Of a stretch of DNA of 64,000 nucleotides, positions 24,565 to 34,247 are shown one piece after another. Below the pieces are notes generated by a model, which saw only the letters and a list, made by a program, of their open reading frames with translations, was not told where the DNA came from and made no database searches. The stretch comes from Salibacteraceae bacterium (GTDB lineage Bacteria; Bacteroidota; Bacteroidia; Flavobacteriales_G; Salibacteraceae), in NCBI GenBank assembly GCA_018401875.1, contig JAGYJZ010000003.1:1-64000 (forward strand). Direction: 5' to 3'. Positions within the stretch are counted from its first letter, which is position 1, and the number at the start of each line of letters is the position of its first letter. The position numbers and the translations under genes are program-made.

Positions 24565-25131
24565 ATGCAGGCAGATTCCGAATTATTGGCTCGGTGTCGT
24601 AAAAACGACCGTAAAGCTCACAACGAGCTTTATCGCCAATGCTTTGGGTACTTACTTGCCATTTGCAGAAGATACAGCAACAACAGAGAAGACGCTGAAA
24701 TCCTTTTAAATCAAGGGTTTTTAAAAATTATTATCCATCTTGACAAGTACAGAGAAGAAGTTCCGTTTGGTTCTTGGATCGGGCGCATCATGGTAAACAC
24801 AATCATTGATGAGTTTAGAAAAGACAAGAAAAGAAGAGAGAACATGAGCGGTCTCGAAATCGATGAAGTTCATTCAATGAGCAACGTTGATTTCAATGAA
24901 GCCGCAAAACATTTAGACGCAGAAGCATTGGAACTATTGATTCAAAAATTACCAGAAACAAGCAAAAAGGTTTTTAACCTCTATGCTATCGATGGCTACA
25001 CGCACAAAGAGATTGGTGAAATGCTTAATATGAGTGATGGCACGAGCAAATGGCATGTTTCGTATGCGCGAAAATCTCTGCAAGAAATGCTGAAGAAAAC
25101 CATGCAAAAAATGATGTCATTAAGTCTGTAA
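24565..25131 (+). CDS. ECF-type RNA polymerase sigma factor
   Basis: A 188-residue sigma-70 factor with only regions 2 and 4, the extracytoplasmic-function layout. Region 2 spans about 10-85 (LYRQCFGYLLAICRRYSNNREDAEILLNQGFLKI, then SWIGRIMVNTIIDEFRKDKKR). Region 4 spans about 125-180 (LPETSKKVFNLYAIDGYTHKEIGEMLNMSDGTSKWHVSYARKSL), with a clear helix-turn-helix. The partner membrane protein begins 5 bases after the stop. That arrangement is typical of a sigma factor followed by the gene that senses the envelope signal. Confidence 0.93.
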   Translation: MQADSELLARCRKNDRKAHNELYRQCFGYLLAICRRYSNNREDAEILLNQGFLKIIIHLDKYREEVPFGSWIGRIMVNTIIDEFRKDKKRRENMSGLEIDEVHSMSNVDFNEAAKHLDAEALELLIQKLPETSKKVFNLYAIDGYTHKEIGEMLNMSDGTSKWHVSYARKSLQEMLKKTMQKMMSLSL

Positions 25132-25136
25132 ATAGA

Positions 25137-26444
25137 ATGGGGCAAGAGCAAAACATAGACAACTTATTTAAAGATGCGCTTCATGGCGCAACCTCCACCG
25201 AGGCTTACTCTGAATCGGCATGGAAAGGTGCAAACGCCCTGCTCAATAAGCATTATCGCATCTTGTTATTCAAAAAATTAGCGCTCATTGCTTTACCAAT
25301 TGTTGTAGCAGCGGTAAGCATATCGTTTTACTTGTTAGAATCTGATGTTGAATCTGAAAAAGGCCAATTAATCGAACCTGCTCACACAATTTCACCCCTT
25401 AAAACTGAATCACAACAAAGCAAAATTGAAGAGGACATAAAAGCAGTAAATACTTCCGAGGCGATGGAGGAAATTGCAACCCTTTCATCACCGTCATTCA
25501 CGAAAGAGGAAATTCGAAGCAACGCAGAAAACGTGGTATCAAAAAATGAGCGCGAAGAGGCTGCATCCGCTTATACACTTAATTTCACTGAGGCGCCACA
25601 TTCTTCTGAGAACGATGTTCAACTAGCGGCCGCATCGACAGCTACCAAAAATGCCCAGGCAAATCTAACATCGCCTTCAATACTTGCTGCAGAAACAGCA
25701 GCCAAAACTGTCATTGCGCGCTCTAGTAATTCTCTGGATTGGATGCCCACGTTCAAAGTAGGACGTTTAGCCCACAGAGATTTCGCTGGCTCAGTGCCTG
25801 CGCGCAGCAAGCCATCGCACGAAAATTTAATGCAAACGTTAAGACGGATTGAATTAGGCTTTTCGGTTGGCGGATTGGTTACCAACGGATTTCAAAATGT
25901 AGCTCAGAAAACCCCAGGTCTTGCCTTAGGAATGTATGCAGGCCTTACGGTTTCGTACCATGTAAATGCCCGATTATTTGTATCCACAGGACTCATTTTC
26001 CACGAGCGCAGCAGACTTTCGAGCCGAACTTTTGTAGAAAACACCCTCGCAGGTTCGGTGTATTCAAATGCACAGCACTTAACGTATGTAGATATTCCAA
26101 TCCAAATCGGATACAATGCAGGCGCGCGCCATTCAATGGTTTTTGGCATGAGCTTTAGCCCATTGATCGGTTACCTTCCAAGCACAGAAGTGCAAAGCGA
26201 AAGTCAAAACACCTCACCGGTGATTACACGTGAAAATGGATTGCAACGCGAAGGATTTGCCAATTTTGACGTGGCTGGAGCGCTTGGCTACCGCTATCAA
26301 TTGACGAGAAGAGTGGACCTTTCGGTTGATTTGCGCTTTGGTTTATTCGATGTAACAGACAATCAGTATTTCAATACAGGATTGGTTGATGATCGAAACC
26401 ATCAGTTGAGAATTGGCGTAACTTACCGGATTATCAATCGGTAA
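25137..26444 (+). CDS. Inner-membrane-anchored protein with C-terminal outer-membrane-type beta-barrel, ECF partner
   Basis: A 435-residue protein (ATG at 25137, 5 bases after the ECF stop). Residues 1-45 are charged and could be cytoplasmic; one strong transmembrane helix follows (about 46-66, LALIALPIVVAAVSISFYLL); then a long Ser/Thr/Glu/Ala-rich linker (about 70-235); and finally a region of alternating strands (about 240-435, LGFSVGGLVTNGF, LFVSTGLIFHERS, YVDIPIQIGYNAG, LRIGVTYRIINR) resembling the PorT-like beta-barrel (Pfam 13568 type). The position and N-terminal layout are those of an anti-sigma factor, but no zinc or other anti-sigma motif is visible. It overlaps the convergent recJ by 11 bases. 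Confidence 0.75.
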   Translation: MGQEQNIDNLFKDALHGATSTEAYSESAWKGANALLNKHYRILLFKKLALIALPIVVAAVSISFYLLESDVESEKGQLIEPAHTISPLKTESQQSKIEEDIKAVNTSEAMEEIATLSSPSFTKEEIRSNAENVVSKNEREEAASAYTLNFTEAPHSSENDVQLAAASTATKNAQANLTSPSILAAETAAKTVIARSSNSLDWMPTFKVGRLAHRDFAGSVPARSKPSHENLMQTLRRIELGFSVGGLVTNGFQNVAQKTPGLALGMYAGLTVSYHVNARLFVSTGLIFHERSRLSSRTFVENTLAGSVYSNAQHLTYVDIPIQIGYNAGARHSMVFGMSFSPLIGYLPSTEVQSESQNTSPVITRENGLQREGFANFDVAGALGYRYQLTRRVDLSVDLRFGLFDVTDNQYFNTGLVDDRNHQLRIGVTYRIINR

Positions 26445-28170
26445 ACCGAAGGTCTTTGACCATGAGTTGAAGGGAAACATTTCCTCGATATTCATTTTTT
26501 TCCAACGTATAAGCAAGGCTAAATCGCCTTCCGCTCTGCACTTCTTTTTCAAGGCTTCCCAACCCGAATCCAATTCCGCTGAAGAAGGTTTGGCTTTGAT
26601 CACCTTGCATCACTTCAAGCTTTAAATGTGAGCCGTCACCTACGCATTTTGACCTACCAGAATCTTTCAAATTGTGTGTTACAAAAACGGGCGCCATATT
26701 CGATGGCCCAAAAGGCGCCATGCGTTGAATTTGCGTGAAAAAATTCATGGTGAGCTGGTCAAGGTCAACTTCTAAGTCAACCTCGATGGATGGCACCAAC
26801 TGCTCGTCAGTGATAGTTTCAGCGACTGCATTTTCGAATCGTTTGCGAAACTCATCGATCAAGTGCAACTCAAGCGTCATGCCTGCTGCTGCTGGATGCC
26901 CGCCATACGATGAAAGCAGATCAGCGCATTTTTCAATGGCCGCGTGCACGTCAAACCCGAGCACCGATCGCGCTGAACCTGACGCTTTACCATTTGATTC
27001 AGTGAGAATAATTGTAGGTCGGTAATAATGTTCTTGAATGCGCGATGCCGCGATTCCTATCACGCCTTTGTGCCAGTGAGAGGCGAAGAGCATGGTAGAT
27101 TTGGTTTCCTGCAATTTACTGTCGGACTGAATCATGACCAACGCTTCTTCCAGCGTTTGCAAATCGACTTCGCGTCTATCGGTGTTGTTTTGGTTCACAT
27201 CTGCTGCGGGCACCGAGGCCTGTTTTTGCGTTTTTGCAGTAAGAAGTTCTACGGCTAAACTGCCGTGCTTCATGCGCCCCGCGGCATTGATTCTAGGGCC
27301 AATTTTAAACACGACATCGGTTACCGTAAGTTCCTTCTTGATGAGTTCTCCGTCTTCTGCTAATCCCGCACCTTCAAGCAATTGAGCCAACCCCGGCCGG
27401 AGTGCTTTTTCCATCATTTTCATTCCAAAATACGTCAACACTCGATTTTCGCCCGTCATCGGCACGATATCAGCTGCCGAAGCAATGGCCACCAAGTCGA
27501 TGTATTTGTAGGGCTCTTCCTTGTCTAATTCCCACGTCAATGCAAGCGCTTGAACGAGTTTAAAACCAATACCACAGCCGCACAGCGACTTATACGGATA
27601 AATACATTCTGGCTGAAGAGGATTCAGGATCGCAAACGCCCTTGGCAATGTTTTCCCCGGCAGGTGATGGTCGCAAATGATAAAGTCAATTCCCTTCGAA
27701 TTTGCATAATCAACTTGTTTGAGCGCTTTTATGCCACAATCGAGCGCCACCATAAGCGAAACGCCATTGTCGTGCGCAAAGTCAATACCTTGCATACTCA
27801 CTCCGTAACCTTCAGCGTAGCGATCAGGAATGTAGTAACTAACGTTTTCATAGTGCTCAATTAGGAAGCCGTAGAGCAGTGACACCGCAGTAGTTCCGTC
27901 CACATCATAATCGCCATAAACGAGGATATTCTCCCCTTTTTCAATGGCTTCTGTAATTCTATTCACTGCCTTATCCATATCCTTCATCAAAAAGGAATTG
28001 TGGATTTGATGTAACGAGGGGTTGAAAAAGGCTTTTGCCGACTCAAAATCATGAACTCCTCGTTGAATGAGTAGTTTAGAAAGTGCCGGACTGGCATTGA
28101 TTCCTCTCATCAAATCTTGCACCGCTTGTTCTTCGGGCACAGGCTTGTAATTCCAGCGTTTTTGTAGCAT
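26434..28170 (-). CDS. recJ: Single-stranded-DNA-specific exonuclease RecJ
   Basis: 5'-3' single-strand exonuclease of recombination and mismatch repair. The start at 28170 (MLQKRWNYKPVPEEQ) gives 578 residues; the longer frame to 28275 would overlap the upstream gene and is not family-like. DHH-domain metal motifs: DYDVDGTTAVSLLY, then DCGIKAL and CDHHLPG. The DHHA1 domain ends with SYGGHPAAAGM, and a C-terminal OB-type region (about 450-578) follows. All motifs are intact. The gene begins 22 bases after the LysM-protein stop, so DAHP synthase, LysM protein and recJ could be one transcript. Confidence 0.96.
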   Translation of the reverse strand: MLQKRWNYKPVPEEQAVQDLMRGINASPALSKLLIQRGVHDFESAKAFFNPSLHQIHNSFLMKDMDKAVNRITEAIEKGENILVYGDYDVDGTTAVSLLYGFLIEHYENVSYYIPDRYAEGYGVSMQGIDFAHDNGVSLMVALDCGIKALKQVDYANSKGIDFIICDHHLPGKTLPRAFAILNPLQPECIYPYKSLCGCGIGFKLVQALALTWELDKEEPYKYIDLVAIASAADIVPMTGENRVLTYFGMKMMEKALRPGLAQLLEGAGLAEDGELIKKELTVTDVVFKIGPRINAAGRMKHGSLAVELLTAKTQKQASVPAADVNQNNTDRREVDLQTLEEALVMIQSDSKLQETKSTMLFASHWHKGVIGIAASRIQEHYYRPTIILTESNGKASGSARSVLGFDVHAAIEKCADLLSSYGGHPAAAGMTLELHLIDEFRKRFENAVAETITDEQLVPSIEVDLEVDLDQLTMNFFTQIQRMAPFGPSNMAPVFVTHNLKDSGRSKCVGDGSHLKLEVMQGDQSQTFFSGIGFGLGSLEKEVQSGRRFSLAYTLEKNEYRGNVSLQLMVKDLRFTD

Positions 28171-28192
28171 GGGTCTCAAAACTTTAAGCGCA

Positions 28193-29314
28193 TCAAAGGA
28201 TGCTAAATTCCTCCAATTCAAGAATCTTTCGGTCATCCATCGTGCTTGAAATAATTCCAAACGGATTGTATTCAAACTTATCGTGGATGCTTATAAAACT
28301 CTCTCCTTCAAGAATAACAACTTTATATTTTCCCCGCAAGGTTTCCACAGGTTTTGATGATCGAATTAATTCGATGTAGGTGTCTCTCGCATCATTAAAC
28401 TGCGCTGGAAAGCTCTTCTCGATGATGTTCACCTTCCCTTTTTTCACTTTTGCGTGAAACGAGACTCTATGCACTTCGGCATTGATGCCAATAGGAATGA
28501 TCATGCCTTTCAACTGCTCAGCACTATCAGCAATAAAGCGTCCTTTCAATTCATTTAGATCGAGAAAATGTGTGTTTTGATTGGTCTCAGAGCGCTCGTC
28601 ACGCACATTGGTCACCACGCCATCAGGGTTGACCCTCAACAGAAAATACTCCTTCAAAAACAGCGTTTGTCCTTCTTCCTTCTTAAAGAGCATCAATCGA
28701 TCGTCAATCACCCTTGACACCGGTTCGTTTTTTGGTTCAACGGCACCTTCAGCAATCCTGATTTCGTCTTTTTGAAACCCATCTTTATCCAACACCGGCT
28801 TTTCTTCGATTTCTTCATGCAATACTTCGAGGTCTTTTAACCCTTCTGCCAAAGTTTTCGAAAGCTCAGCTAAAAGCGCCTGTTGTTCGTAATCGATATC
28901 GGGTTGTTTTTTGGGCTTTTCTTCCTCGGTTTGAATAAGTTCGGCTGCTTCTTTTAGTGCGCGGTCGTCCTTGTCGGGTTTACGCTGTGTTTTTGCGTTG
29001 ATCGTTTCTTCCAACCCGAGCTGTTTGGCTACTTCCATCATTTTTGCCGCAGATTCATCGGTGTAAGGAATGCGGATATTTATGCGGGTAATTAAAGGAT
29101 TGGTGAGTGCAGGATTCTCTTTTTTGATGGCTTGGAGGTCGGCATGGTACGCTTGTGCTATTGCTTCGATGGTTTGGCCTTCGAGCACTTCGTGCATGTA
29201 AAAAGGTTCACCGACAACGATCTTAATCACAGGATTGATGTTGGTAATTTCTTGACTCTTAGAAACGGTGCTGATGGCAACTAAAACAAAAAGGATTATG
29301 AGCAGCCTTGTCAT
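28193..29314 (-). CDS. Secreted LysM-domain protein
   Basis: A 373-residue exported protein with a signal peptide (cleavage near VSKSQ). Residues about 36-83 form a LysM-like unit (YMHEVLEGQTIEAIAQAYHADLQAIKKENPAL to INIRIP), the usual peptidoglycan-binding fold. A highly charged helical stretch follows (about 105-190, many Glu and Lys), then a globular C-terminal part (about 215-373) with no family I recognise. Its first four bases overlap the end of the DAHP synthase gene (ATGA), so it is co-translated with it. No metabolic connection is evident; it may act on the cell wall. Confidence 0.8.
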   Translation of the reverse strand: MTRLLIILFVLVAISTVSKSQEITNINPVIKIVVGEPFYMHEVLEGQTIEAIAQAYHADLQAIKKENPALTNPLITRINIRIPYTDESAAKMMEVAKQLGLEETINAKTQRKPDKDDRALKEAAELIQTEEEKPKKQPDIDYEQQALLAELSKTLAEGLKDLEVLHEEIEEKPVLDKDGFQKDEIRIAEGAVEPKNEPVSRVIDDRLMLFKKEEGQTLFLKEYFLLRVNPDGVVTNVRDERSETNQNTHFLDLNELKGRFIADSAEQLKGMIIPIGINAEVHRVSFHAKVKKGKVNIIEKSFPAQFNDARDTYIELIRSSKPVETLRGKYKVVILEGESFISIHDKFEYNPFGIISSTMDDRKILELEEFSIL

Positions 29315-30432
29315 GCATCGAAAGTATCTCTTTCGCTTAAATTTTTGTTTACGATTTCAGTTTGTCGTTTTATGGAAGCGTTGTGGATGAGTGTCCACAT
29401 GTCTTTCACCAACGCAGCGTCAATGCCTTGCTCTTTCGCGTATTGGAGCCTGTCTTCGATGATCTGTATCCATCGTTCGAGCTGAAAAACGGTCACACCT
29501 GATTCGGCTTTGTAAAGGCCAATTTCATCCACGATATCGATTCTGCGTTTTAAGTTTTCGAGCAGGTTGTAATCGATTTCATCGATCAGTGACCTTAAAC
29601 GCTGAAGTTTGTCGATGCTCACGGCATCGACAAAATGCGTTTTTCTGTTTTCTAGCTCGTTCAAAAACGAAGTGAAGTCATCGAGTGCAATTTGCTGCTT
29701 AGGGTCGCTGAGTGCTGCATCAGGATTAGGGTGCACCTCGATCATCAATCCATCGAAAGCAAGGTCGAGCGCTTTTTGAGAAATTTCATGGAGCAGGTTT
29801 CGTTTTCCAGCGATATGGCTCGGGTCGACAACAATTTCAAGCTGAGGCAATTTGGTTTTCAGCTCGATGGGGATTTCCCAGTTTGGCGAATTTCTAAAAA
29901 CATGGTCTTGGTAAGTGTTAAACCCACGATGCACGCCTACCAACTTATGCAAACCCACCTTCGAAAAGCGCTCAAATGCTCCGATCCAAAGCTCTAAATC
30001 TGGGTTTAAAGGGTTTTTGATAAATACAGGGATGTCATTTCCCTCGAGCGCATTGGCGATCTCTTGCACCGAAAATGGATTGACCGTTGTTCTTGCGCCT
30101 ATCCACACGATTTCTATTCCTTCATCGAGGGCTGCTTTTACATGTTCTTCGTTGGCCACCTCAACCATCCATTTCACTCCAAACTGCTCTTGCGCTTTTC
30201 GCAACCAAGGAAGTGCCTGCACACCCATGCCCTCAAATGTATTCGGCCGTGTGCGTGGCTTCCAAATTCCGGCCCTCATCAAGTGAACACGACCTGACTT
30301 GGATAAACCTTCGGCCACATGCATGATTTGGCTTTCGCTTTCAGCGCTGCACGGACCCGCGATGATCAATGGTTTTGAGTCGGTATTTAACCACTCAGCT
30401 GTCGGGATAATATGAATGTGTTCGGTTCCCAC
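29311..30432 (-). CDS. Bifunctional DAHP synthase / chorismate mutase (AroQ)
   Basis: Fuses the first shikimate-pathway enzyme to chorismate mutase. Residues about 1-265 form a DAHP synthase of the KDO8PS-like class (IIAGPCSAESESQI, RAGIWKPRTRPNTFEGMG, PVFIKNPL, VGVHRGF, VVDPSHIAGKR, GLMIEVHPNPD). Residues about 275-365 form a helical AroQ mutase (LRSLIDEIDYNLLENLKRRIDIVDEIGLYK), with the Arg and Lys of the active site present. In related fusions the mutase domain also makes the synthase sensitive to aromatic products. The start codon is GTG at 30432, which gives the family N-terminus and lies 11 bases after a -7 element. I know this fusion as common in Bacteroidota. Confidence 0.93.
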   Translation of the reverse strand: MGTEHIHIIPTAEWLNTDSKPLIIAGPCSAESESQIMHVAEGLSKSGRVHLMRAGIWKPRTRPNTFEGMGVQALPWLRKAQEQFGVKWMVEVANEEHVKAALDEGIEIVWIGARTTVNPFSVQEIANALEGNDIPVFIKNPLNPDLELWIGAFERFSKVGLHKLVGVHRGFNTYQDHVFRNSPNWEIPIELKTKLPQLEIVVDPSHIAGKRNLLHEISQKALDLAFDGLMIEVHPNPDAALSDPKQQIALDDFTSFLNELENRKTHFVDAVSIDKLQRLRSLIDEIDYNLLENLKRRIDIVDEIGLYKAESGVTVFQLERWIQIIEDRLQYAKEQGIDAALVKDMWTLIHNASIKRQTEIVNKNLSERDTFDA

Positions 30433-30442
30433 CTTGTAAAAA

Positions 30443-30450
30443 CGAATGTA
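30443..30450 (-). promoter_or_regulatory. Probable -7 promoter element of the DAHP synthase gene
   Basis: Minus-strand TACATTCG ends 11 bases before the GTG start at 30432 and supports that start. Confidence 0.4.
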
Positions 30451-30477
30451 AAGATCGAAAGTTTGAGTTGATGGGAA

Positions 30478-32904
30478 TTAAATCTTTACTTCCAAGGTCA
30501 TAAAGAACATTCTGCGCTGAGCGGGAATAATCCCAGGTCCGGGATAACCGGTTGCTCTGCGTGTAAAATAAATTTGATCGGTGATGTTATTGACGCTTCC
30601 TTCCAGCTTAAAGCGTTTCATGGTATAGCTCAGTGAAGCATCCATTACTTGACAGGAAGGGATGGTGCCAACGGTTGCGTCTGGAAAAAACTCAGCATTG
30701 CTCGCGTCAGTATATTGATTCCCAACCCAGCTAAATTGGATTCCAGAAGCAAATCTTCCCTGCTTAAAGTTTATGCCCGTCTTATAGTTAACTAAGGGCA
30801 CATTCTCGACTCTATTTCCGTTAAATAGATCAGCTTCAGCGTTTTGGTAACGCGCTTCCACCAGTGCGATGTTGTTAAACCACGTCAATTGCCAAGGTGC
30901 CGAGGGAAATAACCATTGGGTAAAATCAATCTCCTCAACCAGTTCTACGCCCACGAAAAGTGCATCAGCGATGTTATCTCTGTAGTTTACAATCCGTTTA
31001 ATGCCTTCTTGGTTTTCGATTGTTGTGAGCGTTTCGCCAATTCTATTGCGGTATTGCATCATGAATAAACTGGCATCGAAGCTCATGACTCGCTTAAATA
31101 ATTTTCCCTTGGCGCCTAGGTCAATCGTAAAACCCTTTTCATCCTGCATTCCAGGGGCGATTACGATGTTGGGATTATTGACGTAGATGTCAGAGAAATT
31201 CATGGCTCGGTAATTTTGAGATGCATTGGCATACAACTCAACATCAGTGCGGCATCTCCATAGAAACCCAATACCCATTAAGAGGATATTTCTTTCTTGA
31301 TTCGTGGCAGCGTCAAAGCTGTTTTGACTGAGCAGTTCACCTGTAATCGGATGCCTATTTTGCTCGGTGTAATAGCCTTCAGAGTGCGTTGAAATATGCT
31401 CGAAACGCATCCCTGGAGTTAAAAACCAACAGGCACTCAGCGGCACCAATGCTTCGGCAAAGAATGCTGCATTTTGCGAAGGAAAATCAAAGTCAGAACC
31501 TTCGAGGTTTTCAGGGTTAATAAACGTATAATCAGGTCCATCAAAGCCTTTTGCCTTGCCTTGTCTGTTTCGGGTATCGCCTTGGTATAAGCGCGAGCCG
31601 ATAATGATGGCCCCGGGCACACCATTGCGATTGTAGCGTTGGATCAACCGTGTTTCATTGCCAAGGTTATTGAACTCACCCAAAATCATATCGCGCGCGC
31701 CTCCTGTGTCGATTCGAGTAATACTTCCCAAAAATCCCAACGCAGCTCGGCTGCTAGATAGGACGAAGGTTTTACTATTTATCGAGAGGTTTTTTGTGAG
31801 TTGCCCATTGATTGTAACGTTGGCTACATTCCAGTTTACACGAAACCAATTGCGGTCTCTGAAGCTCACATTGGGGTCGGTTTCAAACTGACGATCGGTG
31901 AGGCCTCCCGCTTGCTGGGTATTGTAATAATTGTGCGTAAAAGCCATGTCAACCGACCATTTATCGCCCAATTTTCGACCCACTTGCGCATAGAAGCCAT
32001 TGCTAACAAAATCGGTGTTTGGACGCCAACCGTTTCCGTTTTTATGCTGAAAATAGGCGTAATAGTTCCAATCTCCTGCACTTCCACCGATGCTGTTGAA
32101 CGAACCGAAATAATTGTAGCTGCCCACGGTTTGTCGACTCACAACCTCCAAAGCTTTTTGCTCATTTCCGCGCTTCATTTTAAAATTGAGTAAACCACCA
32201 AACTGCGTCCCATATTGCAATGAAGCCGCACCGCGCACCAATTCAATTTTTTCGACTGCTTCGATGGGTGGCGTGTAATAACTTTCTGGATAGCCGAGTG
32301 CGTCTGCACTGATGTCATAACCATCTTGGCGTGTATTAAAATTTGTTGTGCGTTTGGGGTCAAGGCCGCGCACTCCTATTCCCATTTGCAAGCCTCCTGC
32401 ATCGGTTTCTTGCACGTTCACTCCGGCTACTTTAGAGAATATTTGACGGCTGTTGTTGGTAGATCGGTTGGCAGCCATTTCATCAGGCAACACAATTTCA
32501 TTTTTCTTGGCGGCATACAACCCGTCAACTTCAATGTATTTTAGATGCGCCATGCCCAACGAAGAGCGGTCTGCATCGATCACTTCTATTTCATTCAAGT
32601 CAAACGACACTTCCATCAAGGCCATGTTAAACGATGGGTAAGGCAAGGCAGAAGCTTCCACCTGCATCGATCTCGATTGGTAGCCTTCGGCAAAAATGGT
32701 AAGCGTGTGAGTGCCTGGTTCTACATTGCGCACCTCAATGATGTTCTCGTTATTTGCTTGGAAATTGCGATCGGTATTGTCAATGAACGCTTCAATCTTT
32801 ACGGAAGATTTTTTCTCGAGTGAAACCCGCACATTGACTCCGGCATCCTGAGCGCGAAGCAATGATGCAAAACCAATCAGAAGCAAGATGGCAATCAACC
32901 TCAT
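30478..32904 (-). CDS. TonB-dependent outer-membrane receptor (FecA-like)
   Basis: An 808-residue outer-membrane transporter. After the signal peptide (to LRAQ) comes a short carboxypeptidase-regulatory-like beta domain (about 22-95), then the plug (about 135-255: SRQIFSKVAGVNVQ, GLQMGIGVRGLDP, IEKIELVRGAASLQYGTQFGG) and a 22-strand-type barrel ending in an aromatic-hydrophobic strand (FFMTLEVKI). The plug resembles ferric-siderophore/citrate receptors. It is the last gene of a four-gene operon with DUF4856, imelysin and HTTM proteins; its start overlaps the HTTM gene stop by 4 bases. Iron uptake is the best inference; the exact ligand is not readable. Confidence 0.92.
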   Translation of the reverse strand: MRLIAILLLIGFASLLRAQDAGVNVRVSLEKKSSVKIEAFIDNTDRNFQANNENIIEVRNVEPGTHTLTIFAEGYQSRSMQVEASALPYPSFNMALMEVSFDLNEIEVIDADRSSLGMAHLKYIEVDGLYAAKKNEIVLPDEMAANRSTNNSRQIFSKVAGVNVQETDAGGLQMGIGVRGLDPKRTTNFNTRQDGYDISADALGYPESYYTPPIEAVEKIELVRGAASLQYGTQFGGLLNFKMKRGNEQKALEVVSRQTVGSYNYFGSFNSIGGSAGDWNYYAYFQHKNGNGWRPNTDFVSNGFYAQVGRKLGDKWSVDMAFTHNYYNTQQAGGLTDRQFETDPNVSFRDRNWFRVNWNVANVTINGQLTKNLSINSKTFVLSSSRAALGFLGSITRIDTGGARDMILGEFNNLGNETRLIQRYNRNGVPGAIIIGSRLYQGDTRNRQGKAKGFDGPDYTFINPENLEGSDFDFPSQNAAFFAEALVPLSACWFLTPGMRFEHISTHSEGYYTEQNRHPITGELLSQNSFDAATNQERNILLMGIGFLWRCRTDVELYANASQNYRAMNFSDIYVNNPNIVIAPGMQDEKGFTIDLGAKGKLFKRVMSFDASLFMMQYRNRIGETLTTIENQEGIKRIVNYRDNIADALFVGVELVEEIDFTQWLFPSAPWQLTWFNNIALVEARYQNAEADLFNGNRVENVPLVNYKTGINFKQGRFASGIQFSWVGNQYTDASNAEFFPDATVGTIPSCQVMDASLSYTMKRFKLEGSVNNITDQIYFTRRATGYPGPGIIPAQRRMFFMTLEVKI

Positions 32905-34247
32905 ATCTGCTCAGCATTTTGAGGAAGAATCCATGTTTTATGCGACCAGCCATCCACTTGGGCTGCTAAATCGATGGTGGGATCTATGAACTGAGCACTC
33001 GACCGACCATTCAACGTGACAAAAACATCAGCTTTGATCTTTGGTTGAACAACACCTCGATTCGCGTAGTGCGTTTTCAAAAAATGTGCATACTGAATCA
33101 TGAAGTCAGGCTGCGTACTCATCATTTTTTCTTGCACAGGCGTTAAGAAATCACTGTTGTCGACCAAGATTTTTCGGCCTTCATTGTCTTCTACCTTGAA
33201 TTGTGCATAGCCTGCTTTTTCGGCTAGCATGACGCGCCACCCAAAGCGGTAGCCTTGCTCGTGCCAAAATAAGTTTCCCGGATAAATCAGATGGCGCAAC
33301 GGAAATACCAATTGAAATATGACGAATGCCACAACCACCGATTTCCAACCCCAGGCATCGTGCAGAGGCTCATTATTTTCGATCTCTTCCGTTGATGAAA
33401 GTTTAAAAAACGAATGCAATTTTTGATGGAAACTGGCCGAAAAGAAAATCAATGTAGCTCCAATCATGATAAACGGAAACATGCCAATTTGAAACAACGA
33501 CCACGTCATCAAATGAAACCCTATCACTGCGATGTATCCGAACCATCGTAAGCGTTTGGTCAACAAGATAAAAGGAATGAAAACATCGTATAACATTCCT
33601 CCCCAGCTAAAAAGGTAAGCCGTGAGTTTGTATTGGAAAAGTGACCCGATGATCGGGAAATTGTCTTGAGCAGGAAGCCAAATTGCAAGCGGCATGGCGT
33701 GCAGAAGCCAGTCTGCATTTATTTTAGCAATGCCGGCCAAAAAGTAAACCAAGCCCAATTGCACCTTGAGTAAATTAATGCTCAATGCAGGAATAGTAGT
33801 TTGTGCCTTGGCAAGTCCAAGCTTGACATCCAACGAGTGCAAGCGGTGAGCAGGAACAAAAATCAAAACAAGTGAGACAATACTCACGAAGTAGTAATGA
33901 TTGAGGTAATACGTAGCGTCAACGAGCTCGATCCCTGTAAAAAAGAGAAAAAATAAGACAGCCGAAACTCTGTAGAAAGCACCTAAGGCAATCCCGAGAG
34001 CACTTATTGCCATGATGAAAAACGAGGCGTAATAACCCCAATCGGGTAAATCCGGCATCCAATAGAATCCGAAGTATTTAAAATGAAAATCGGGAATAAT
34101 GTATTGCTCTTCAATCCATCCGTTGAGCCAAAAGCGCAGCACACTCAAAAACATAACTAACCCGAAAACCACCCGAAAGGTGGCCAAAGGCGCAATGGAT
34201 ATGCGTTTATTAAAAAAGGTATTTATGGCGTGGCTAATCCCCGTCAT
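32901..34247 (-). CDS. HTTM-domain membrane protein, vitamin K gamma-carboxylase-like
   Basis: A 448-residue protein with an N-terminal set of about eight transmembrane helices of the HTTM fold shared with vitamin K-dependent gamma-glutamyl carboxylase (VKGC), and a soluble C-terminal part (about 300-448). The VKGC-like motifs are visible: TYYLNHYYF (112-120) and YFLAGIAKINADW (168-180). In the latter, Lys175 aligns with the catalytic-base lysine of the human enzyme (AGIKKLDADW). So the catalytic core may be preserved, though the substrate is unknown. It overlaps the imelysin gene by 14 bases and the TonB receptor gene by 4 bases, so expression is tightly coupled to an iron-type uptake system. 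Confidence 0.88.
   Translation of the reverse strand: MTGISHAINTFFNKRISIAPLATFRVVFGLVMFLSVLRFWLNGWIEEQYIIPDFHFKYFGFYWMPDLPDWGYYASFFIMAISALGIALGAFYRVSAVLFFLFFTGIELVDATYYLNHYYFVSIVSLVLIFVPAHRLHSLDVKLGLAKAQTTIPALSINLLKVQLGLVYFLAGIAKINADWLLHAMPLAIWLPAQDNFPIIGSLFQYKLTAYLFSWGGMLYDVFIPFILLTKRLRWFGYIAVIGFHLMTWSLFQIGMFPFIMIGATLIFFSASFHQKLHSFFKLSSTEEIENNEPLHDAWGWKSVVVAFVIFQLVFPLRHLIYPGNLFWHEQGYRFGWRVMLAEKAGYAQFKVEDNEGRKILVDNSDFLTPVQEKMMSTQPDFMIQYAHFLKTHYANRGVVQPKIKADVFVTLNGRSSAQFIDPTIDLAAQVDGWSHKTWILPQNAEQI

Noticed and set aside
28171-28275. Longer RecJ N-terminus
   Set aside because: Overlaps the 3' end of the upstream LysM-protein gene and does not resemble RecJ; ATG 28170 gives the family start.
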